From: RUG754 sp964345365
Lineage (GTDB): Bacteria; Bacillota; Clostridia; Peptostreptococcales; Anaerovoracaceae
Direction: 5' to 3'
NCBI GenBank assembly: GCA_964345365.1
Contig: CAYFQR010000009.1
Span: 1 to 44,355, forward strand
DNA: 44,355 bases
Shown: in pieces, positions 38,748-44,355 of the stretch
How the letters are laid out: each line of letters begins with the position of its first letter
Numbering within the stretch: position 1 is the stretch's first letter
Made by a program: the position numbers and the translations under genes
The notes under the pieces: generated by a model
Told to the model about the DNA's origin: nothing
What the model saw: the letters and a program-made list of their open reading frames with translations, nothing else
Database searches by the model: none

Positions 38748-39566
38748 TTATTTGGATTCAATTATATCACTTCTGCAACCGTCTTCTATATCACTTTCAC
38801 AACCGGCTTCCGCTTTTTCTAAAGGCAGAGGCATGATTTTCCTGAAGACGAAATAAAGTACGATACCTCCGACGAACAGCACAAGGCTTAGCACCTGTGC
38901 CTGCCTTAACGAACCGAGCATAAGGCTGTCCGTCCTGAGCCCTTCAACAAAAAATCTCTCAAACGAATAAAGTATGAAATACAGACAGGTTATCTGCCCT
39001 CTGAACTTTCTCTTGTTTCCGACAAAATATAGGAAAACGAAGATAAGAACACACCATAGCGATTCATAGAGAAATGTCGGATGATATCCGGTTCCGTCGA
39101 TTATTTGCGCCCATGGGAGCGAAGTCTCCACTCCGTGAGCCTCCTCGTTAAAGAAGTTGCCCCAGCGACCGATAGCCTGTGCGAGTGCAAGGTGAGCAGC
39201 CGCCAAATCCATGAGGTCGAGAGGGTGCTCTTTTTTTATTTTGCAAACGATATAGGCAGTAATAACACCCATAATTACTCCGCCGTGGATGGCGAGTCCG
39301 CCGCTTCTCGTATTAAAAATATCCGCAATAGAGCCCGCGGAATATGCATCCCAGTTGAACAGCACATAATATGCACGCGCACCGATTATTGAAGCGGGTA
39401 TAAGAAAGATGACAAAATCAAGCACATGGTCGGGTTTTACACCGAACTTGGGTGCTCTTAGATATGAGAGCAGCGCAGCCACAACAAAACCTGCGCCTAT
39501 CAACATTCCATACCACATTATGTCAATACCGAAAACGGTGAAAAGAATTCTTCCCGGTGAAACCAT
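38748..39566 (-). CDS. lgt: Prolipoprotein diacylglyceryl transferase
   Basis: A 272-residue membrane enzyme that attaches diacylglycerol to the lipobox Cys of prolipoproteins, such as the BMP protein in this window. The Lgt signature GRWGNFFNEEAHG (about 133-145), with the catalytic HGG (94-96) before it, is intact; about seven membrane helices are visible. An ATG at 39566 preceded by GGAG ten bases upstream is chosen; a TTG two codons earlier has closer spacing. The C-terminal tail (EAGCESDIEDGCRSDIIE) is longer and more acidic than usual. Upstream of ychF, probably one transcript. Confidence 0.95.
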   Translation of the reverse strand: MVSPGRILFTVFGIDIMWYGMLIGAGFVVAALLSYLRAPKFGVKPDHVLDFVIFLIPASIIGARAYYVLFNWDAYSAGSIADIFNTRSGGLAIHGGVIMGVITAYIVCKIKKEHPLDLMDLAAAHLALAQAIGRWGNFFNEEAHGVETSLPWAQIIDGTGYHPTFLYESLWCVLIFVFLYFVGNKRKFRGQITCLYFILYSFERFFVEGLRTDSLMLGSLRQAQVLSLVLFVGGIVLYFVFRKIMPLPLEKAEAGCESDIEDGCRSDIIESK

Positions 39567-39639
39567 GAACAAAATACTCCTTACTGAAAAAATACTATAA
39601 AATATTATACATTTTATTCTTCAAATTGTCACTATTCTT

Positions 39640-39648
39640 TGGTATAAT
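39640..39648 (+). promoter_or_regulatory. Extended -10 promoter of the DHHW gene
   Basis: TGGTATAAT is a perfect extended -10 (TGnTATAAT), 38 bases before the GTG start; a weak TTCAAA lies at the -35 distance. Confidence 0.65.
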
Positions 39649-39686
39649 TTGTGAAATAAAAAAAACATTAAAAAAGGTGGTACAAT

Positions 39687-41390
39687 GTGAGAAATAAACT
39701 TACCGGTCGTAGGACAAAAAACATTATAATTATAGTTATGACAGTTATTCTGGTTATAACATCCGTCACTCTTTCGGGTTGCGACAAGACGGTCAACACT
39801 CCCAAGGAATATAAAGAATATGAGATGGATGTCAGGGGGGTAACCAATATCATATTAAAGGAAGTTAAATTTGAATCGGAAATGTTTCAGGTAAATAATG
39901 ATACAATTTCTACATTTATTGAGCTTCCCGAGATTGAACAGGGCTATATGTTTCTCGGAAACGGCACCAAGTCGGATTGCTTCGGCGTGTTCAAGCTGGC
40001 ACCTGAGTCGGAGATGACGGAGGCTGTTGAGGCGGCAGAGATTTTTTTGTCGGATTTTGCGGAGTCATACAGGGCATATATACCTGCCGAAACAGAAAAA
40101 ATCGAAAACCATTCATTTATACTTGAGCGGGGCAGCTATCTTGTATTTGCGGTAACCAACGATGATGAGAACGCAAAAAAGATAATTGATGCCAATATAA
40201 CCGAAACCGTAAAGGATGAGGACGGCAATATAATATCCACGCATATCGGGTTGAGGAGCGATGAGGAGGACGGAGCAGGGAATGAGACTGATAGCGTTAG
40301 TGCGGACGGAGAAAAGACGGATAGCGATGGAAAAAGCGGCATAATAACAGATGAGAACCCTGTGACTTCGGCAAATGATATAGAAACCGATAACAATGCA
40401 GGAACGGACTCCAATGTAATCAGCTCCGACGGCATGTCGGACGCAAGTCAAGAAGAAGTCATACTTCTTAACGAGGCAGGCTATCCTGCCATTGAAACCG
40501 AAGCCAAGCTGAAAGACCACGGCGGAATCATAGTGATAGGTAAGTCAGCCTATGAGATGTACAGCTATGTCGAAAAAACCGCAAAGAATTTCACGCGAGT
40601 GATAAACTATGCCGCAAATAAGCTTGAAGGCAAGACGGATGTGTACAGCATGGTCGTACCGCTTTCATTCGGGGTTACCTTGCCGGACAAATATTGGGGC
40701 AAGATAAACTCATCAAACGAAAAAGACAGTTTGGACAAGCTTTACGGTAAATTCAACGACAAAGTTATTTCTGTTAATCCTTATGAAAATCTGATGAAAC
40801 ACAGAAACGAATACATTTACTACAGGACTGACCATCACTGGACGAGCCTCGGCGCTTACTATGCCTATGAGACATGGTGTGAAACCAAAGGTTTGCTTCC
40901 TATATCACCGGATAGGAGAGAAAAAAAGAACTACGGCAATTTCTTAGGCAGTCTATATTACGATACTAAAGAAGCCGCACTTAAGAAAAAACCGGACAAG
41001 CTCATAGCATATTTTCCGATAGGCGGCGCATATATAGGCAAGAAAGACGGCAGCAAAAAAGATGTCATAACGGATGTCAGCGACTATCCGATTTCCCTGA
41101 AATATAATGCTTTTATTGGCGGCGACAATGCCAAGACCGTAATACATAACGATAACATCAATACAAAATCCGTCTGCGTCGTGGTAAAGGAATCATTCGG
41201 CAATGCCTTCGTTCCTTACTTGACCGACCATTACAGCAAGGTAATTGTCCTTGACTACAGATACTTTGAAGGTAACATCATAGACTTCTGCAAAAAAAAC
41301 AAAGCTGATGACCTCATATTTATAAACAACATAGGTATGACGAGGTCAAGCTATCTGGTCGGCAAACTCCGGGAAGCTGTCAAAGATTAA
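39687..41390 (+). CDS. DHHW family SGNH-like lipoprotein
   Basis: A 567-residue lipoprotein with signal IIIIVMTVILVITSVTLSGC (lipidated Cys at residue 32). DHHW and AlgJ/AlgX-like proteins are relatives of SGNH acyl-esterases that O-acetylate extracellular polysaccharides with a membrane O-acyltransferase. The signature DHHW is in YYRTDHHWTSLGAYY (near residue 381). A Ser/Thr/Asp-rich linker (about 200-255, for example DAGNETDS-like) separates the N-terminal part. No MBOAT partner is adjacent, so the acetylated polymer is unknown. The GTG at 39687 follows AAGGTGG; the ATG at 39685 is followed at once by TGA. Confidence 0.85.
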   Translation: MRNKLTGRRTKNIIIIVMTVILVITSVTLSGCDKTVNTPKEYKEYEMDVRGVTNIILKEVKFESEMFQVNNDTISTFIELPEIEQGYMFLGNGTKSDCFGVFKLAPESEMTEAVEAAEIFLSDFAESYRAYIPAETEKIENHSFILERGSYLVFAVTNDDENAKKIIDANITETVKDEDGNIISTHIGLRSDEEDGAGNETDSVSADGEKTDSDGKSGIITDENPVTSANDIETDNNAGTDSNVISSDGMSDASQEEVILLNEAGYPAIETEAKLKDHGGIIVIGKSAYEMYSYVEKTAKNFTRVINYAANKLEGKTDVYSMVVPLSFGVTLPDKYWGKINSSNEKDSLDKLYGKFNDKVISVNPYENLMKHRNEYIYYRTDHHWTSLGAYYAYETWCETKGLLPISPDRREKKNYGNFLGSLYYDTKEAALKKKPDKLIAYFPIGGAYIGKKDGSKKDVITDVSDYPISLKYNAFIGGDNAKTVIHNDNINTKSVCVVVKESFGNAFVPYLTDHYSKVIVLDYRYFEGNIIDFCKKNKADDLIFINNIGMTRSSYLVGKLREAVKD

Positions 41391-41544
41391 AATCGGCAAG
41401 CTGGCGATATGGTGCTTGAGAAAATGCCTTGAACTTATGCCGACCCTTACGGCGACTTACAGAAAGAGGTGAATTCATAAAGCGAGTTCTATCTGCGCGG
41501 CAGTTGTTTTGACCCTGTAAATGCTAAAAAACTTTCAAAAAAGG

Positions 41545-41573
41545 TTGACAAGAGCATCGTATTTTGATAATAT
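41545..41573 (+). promoter_or_regulatory. Promoter of tRNA-Met
   Basis: A perfect TTGACA (41545-41550) and TAATAT (41568-41573) with a 17-base spacer and a TGA just before the -10, the same extended style as before gmk and rlmN. An 11-bp inverted repeat TTTTGCGG/CCGCAAAA with its inner TTC/GAG (41577-41602) lies between the -10 and the tRNA. Confidence 0.75.
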
Positions 41574-41607
41574 AACTTTTGCGGTTCATTTGAGCCGCAA
41601 AAAATGT

Positions 41608-41684
41608 GGCGGCGTAGCTCAGTTGGCTAGAGCATTCGGTTCATACCCGGAGTGTCACTGGTTCAAATCCAGTCGCCGCTACCA
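41608..41684 (+). tRNA. tRNA with CAT anticodon (elongator Met, or Ile2)
   Basis: A 77-base cloverleaf with encoded CCA. The acceptor stem GGCGGCG/CGCCGCT has a G-T first pair. The anticodon stem TTCGG/CCGGA encloses loop TTCATAC, so the anticodon is CAT. The stem lacks the three G-C pairs of initiator tRNA, so it is elongator Met, or Ile if the C is lysidylated. The composition changes just after the CCA end. Confidence 0.93.
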
Positions 41685-41751
41685 CAACTGCGCGTGCGTT
41701 TTGTTTCAATTCGTGCGTGCGGTTATTTATATACTTCTGTACTCGGATATG

Positions 41752-41781
41752 GCGCCGCGCACGAAAATGCGCGGCGCTTTT
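41752..41781 (+). terminator. Terminator downstream of tRNA-Met
   Basis: A perfect 10-bp GC-rich stem GCGCCGCGCA/TGCGCGGCGC (41752-41761 with 41768-41777) followed by TTTT, only on the plus strand. It lies in the GC-rich part of the window. Confidence 0.72.
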
Positions 41782-41815
41782 GCTTTGAAAGAGGGTCTGC
41801 CTTGCCGTATTCCGT

Positions 41816-42841
41816 TTACTTTTTCGCTTCCCTGTGCGGGATGAGGTGATTTTTTGCGAGCCAATGCACCATATCGTCCAGCGTATCCGAAAGGCTGCGC
41901 GGGCGGTATCCCCACGCGGCGGTAGCCTTTTCGTGCGAAAAGTGCGCATTGCTCCCGAGCGTATAGGCGGAATATGGCGTCAAAAACAGCGGCTTTTTAT
42001 GCAGAACGCAGTGCCATTCCCAAAACGGTGCGATGCACTTCACGAGCCAGAGCGGCAGGTATCGCGGCTCTCTGCCGCAGCCGATGCGGCTCAGGTAGCC
42101 TAAAATATCGCTCAGCAGTACGTATTGCCCCGACAGGATGTAGCACTCGCCCTTTTCCCCGTTTTCGCTGCACGAGATGATGCCCTCCGCGACATCGCGC
42201 ACATCCACAAAGTCGTACCCGCCCTTGACCGCGATCGGCAGCTTCTTTTTGCAGAAGGAAATGACGGTCGAGGTGACGTTGCCCTTCCCCGTGTCGTATG
42301 GCCCGATGATGCCCGAGGGGTGCACGATGCAGGCATTTAAGCCCCGCTCGATCGCGGAAAGCACCGCGTTCGTCCCCGCCGCCTTGCTCTTTGCGTAGCT
42401 CCCGATCACGGTTTTTTCGGAAAAATTGCGAATCTCCCGCATGATTTGCCCGTGCGGCTTTTCGGGAATCGCGTGCACGGAGCTGATGTGGACGACTTTT
42501 GCGACCCCGTGCTCCAAACACAGTTCCATGATGTTTTTCGTGCCCTCGACGTTTACGGCGCGCAGTTTCGGGTTCCGCCGCGTAGCGATGGAGATAATGC
42601 CCGCGCCGTGGATGAGGCACGCCTCCCGAAGATCCCCTTTGAAAAATTCCGCGAGGGATGCCTTGTCGTCCACCCTGCCATAGACGAGCTCCACGCCCTT
42701 GGGCAGTTCCCCCGTCGCGGGGTCGTTCGGCAAAACGAGCGCGCGCACGCGCTTTCCCCTGTCTGAGAGCTGCTTTATAAGCACCTTTCCGAGGAAGCCC
42801 GTAGCGCCCGTGACCAAATACAAATCAAATTCTCTCCCCAT
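41816..42841 (-). CDS. NAD(P)-dependent epimerase/dehydratase (extended SDR)
   Basis: A 341-residue extended short-chain dehydrogenase. The Rossmann motif TGATGFLG (residues 11-18) binds NAD(P), and YAKSK provides the catalytic Tyr and Lys. The upstream KVVHISSVHAIPEK holds the catalytic Ser region and GIIGPYDTGKG the substrate side. The substrate is unknown (dihydroflavonol reductase/cholesterol dehydrogenase-like annotation is common). The ATG at 42841 follows GGAGGG. GC content and preference for GCG, CGC and CCC codons differ sharply from genes before 41.6 kb. Confidence 0.9.
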   Translation of the reverse strand: MGREFDLYLVTGATGFLGKVLIKQLSDRGKRVRALVLPNDPATGELPKGVELVYGRVDDKASLAEFFKGDLREACLIHGAGIISIATRRNPKLRAVNVEGTKNIMELCLEHGVAKVVHISSVHAIPEKPHGQIMREIRNFSEKTVIGSYAKSKAAGTNAVLSAIERGLNACIVHPSGIIGPYDTGKGNVTSTVISFCKKKLPIAVKGGYDFVDVRDVAEGIISCSENGEKGECYILSGQYVLLSDILGYLSRIGCGREPRYLPLWLVKCIAPFWEWHCVLHKKPLFLTPYSAYTLGSNAHFSHEKATAAWGYRPRSLSDTLDDMVHWLAKNHLIPHREAKK

Positions 42842-42958
42842 AGTCTCCCTCCTTTCGCACCGATAGTATACCACGTTTTTCACCCCGAAACAATCCAAGG
42901 CGCCGCATTATTTCCGATTTTGGAGCGCGCCTCAGTTTGTGATAATTTTGTAAAGTGC

Positions 42959-42987
42959 TTTTCATATTCCGGCGTCTCTGCTATAAT
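42959..42987 (+). promoter_or_regulatory. Promoter of the EF-G-like gene
   Basis: TTTTCA (42959-42964) and a perfect TATAAT (42982-42987) with a 17-base spacer, 65 bases before the ATG. Confidence 0.6.
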
Positions 42988-43052
42988 ATAGAGTAGCTAT
43001 CTACGTGTCTTTTGGGCGCGTGTGTGAATCATTGAATTGGGGGAGTTACCAG

Positions 43053-44355
43053 ATGAAAGACTATCAGACCTCGAAGATCCGAAACATCGCCGTAGTCGGA
43101 CACGGTTCCGAGGGAAAAACCACGCTGGTTGAGGCGCTGCTTTTCGCCACGGGCACCATCGACCGTCAGGGTCGCGTCGAAGACGGTTCCACCACGACCG
43201 ACTTCGATCCCGAGGAGATTCGCCGCCAAATTTCCATCAGCGCATCCATAGCGCCGCTCGAGTACAAAGAGAAAAAAATCAATTTCATCGACGTACCCGG
43301 CTTCTTCGATTTCGCAGGCGAAATGATGGGGCCGCTCGCGGTGTGCGAGGGCGCGCTCATCACCGTGGGCGCGGTTTCCGGTCTCTCCGTCGGCGCGGAA
43401 AAGGCGTGGGCGCAGTGCGATAAGAACGGCAACGCCCGCATGATCGTCATCAACCAGATGGATCGCGAGAACGCCAACTTCGAAAAAGCGCTGTCCTCCA
43501 TCATCGAAAAATACGGCACGCACATCGCGCCGATCGAGGTTCCGATCATCGAAAAAGGGCAGTTTGTCGGCGTTGCGTGCGTCCTCGAAAACAAGGCGTA
43601 CACCGGCGAGGGCAAGACCTTAAAGGAAATCCCGATCCCCGACAGCGTGGCGGACGAAGTCGCCGCGGCGCGCGAGGCCATCATGGAGGCCGCCGCCGGC
43701 GCCGATGAGGAGCTCATGGAGCGCTTCTTTGAAAACATGGAGCTGTCGCCGGAAGATACGATGCTGGGGCTGCGCAAGGGCATCTGCGAAGGCACGGTCG
43801 TTCCCGTCGTATGCTGCTCCGGACTCAGCCGCGTGGGCATCGCAAAGCTCATCGACAACCTGATCGACCTGATGCCCTCCCCCGCCGGCCGCGAGATAAG
43901 CGGCGTCAACCCCAAGAGCGGTGAAACCGAACAGCGCGTTTGCGCCGAGGACCAGCCGTTCTCCGCGCGCGTGTTTAAGACGCTGGCCGACCCCTACGTC
44001 GGCAAGCTGTCGCTGGTCAAGGTGACTTCCGGCGTACTTTCATCGGACACATCGATCTACAACGCCTCTTCTTCCTCCGCGGCAAAAAGCAGACCGCCGC
44101 CACCAAGGTCGTCGCCGGCGACATCTGCGCGCTTTCAAAATTGCAGACCGTCAACACCGGCAACACGCTGTGCGAAGCGGCCAAGCCCATCCGGTTTGCG
44201 GATTTCAGCTTCCCCCAGCCCGCCGTTTCAATGGCCGTCTATGCAAAGAAGGCGGGCGATGAGGACAAAATCTTCTCCGGCCTTAACCGGCTGATGGAGG
44301 AAGACCCCACCATCCGCGTGGAAAAAGACCCGGAGACGACCGAATCCATCCTCTC
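43053..44355 (+). pseudogene. EF-G-like translation GTPase with apparent deletion/frameshift, 3' end outside window
   Basis: Begins MKDYQTSKIRNIAVVGHGSE and matches the EF-G paralogue (FusA2-like) family: G1 GHGSEGKT (16-23), G3 DVPGFFDF, G4 NQMDRENANF. The ATG at 43053 follows GGGGGAG. Near 44064 the first frame, after SIYNA, turns into Ser/Pro-rich nonsense. Another frame starting at 44066 then reads LFFLRGKKQTAATKVVAGDI and continues as good EF-G (SKLQTVNTGNTLCEA, FADFSFPQPAVSMAVYAKKA) to the window end. About 11 residues normally lie between the two parts, so 31 or 34 bases seem to be missing, which is also why the frame changes. It may be a damaged gene or an assembly error near a contig end. 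Confidence 0.82.

Noticed and set aside
41391..41544. Small gene or known non-coding RNA before tRNA-Met
   Set aside because: Only a short GCCG/CGGC hairpin and stop-rich frames are visible; no SRP RNA, 6S RNA or riboswitch features could be matched.
41997..42620. Long minus-strand frame inside the SDR gene
   Set aside because: It is an Arg/His-rich shadow caused by high GC; the SDR frame has the Rossmann and YxxxK motifs.
41608..44355. Integrated mobile element at tRNA-Met
   Set aside because: No integrase and no second copy of the tRNA 3' end is visible in the remaining 2.7 kb, so att sites cannot be claimed; only the composition break is reported.

Overview
The window looks like a draft chromosome segment of a low-to-mid GC Gram-positive anaerobe of the Clostridia; the Peptostreptococcales/Anaerovoracaceae group is a guess. 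The signs are AGGAGG-type ribosome binding sites, an ileS T-box, a gmk-rpoZ pair, a type II pantothenate kinase, a BMP-type nucleoside importer, YtrA-type GntR and BspA-like surface proteins. It is an assembly product: a 100-N gap lies inside a tandem repeat (18755-18854), and base composition changes abruptly just after a tRNA-Met near 41.69 kb.

Layout. 0-1.3 kb: the 3' part of a Fic gene and a Phd/RelE-type toxin-antitoxin pair. 1.3-8.8 kb: housekeeping genes (gmk, rpoZ, T-box and ileS, trxA, rlmN, a small P-loop protein, a Nudix hydrolase). 8.9-14 kb: a nucleoside ABC importer (lipoprotein, ATPase, two permeases). 14-18.6 kb: a ZIP metal transporter (minus strand), a GntR repressor with its own palindrome and a small membrane protein, then a YgiQ radical SAM gene overlapping an orphan DNA methyltransferase. 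18.5-18.9 kb: a 118-bp tandem repeat broken by the gap. 18.9-21.8 kb: tRNA-Arg(CCG), a secreted protein, a TIM-barrel protein and coaW.

22-35.8 kb: the most interesting block, a one-strand locus resembling a Tad/Flp (type IVc pilus) assembly system. It opens with an FHA protein and a soluble Ser/Thr kinase. A membrane-anchored protein, a CpaB-like SAF protein, a CpaE/TadZ-like ATPase, a TadA/CpaF-like motor ATPase, TadB- and TadC-like membrane proteins and two tiny Flp-like proteins follow. Then come a BspA-like leucine-rich-repeat protein, a 1071-residue secreted protein with repeated domains, and TadE/TadF-like anchored proteins. The motor and platform would assemble the small hydrophobic subunits, the large exported proteins could be the displayed or adhesive part, and the kinase/FHA pair is a plausible control module. 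No prepilin peptidase is visible, and the small subunits lack the classical Flp cleavage motif.

35.8-41.7 kb: a RelB-YafQ toxin-antitoxin pair with phased operator repeats, a membrane protein, an orphan HicB-like protein, ychF and lgt on the minus strand, a DHHW lipoprotein, and tRNA-Met. 41.7 kb to the end: GC-rich sequence with an SDR-family dehydrogenase/epimerase and an EF-G-like gene carrying an apparent short deletion and frameshift. This end may be foreign sequence or an assembly chimera joined at the conserved tRNA.
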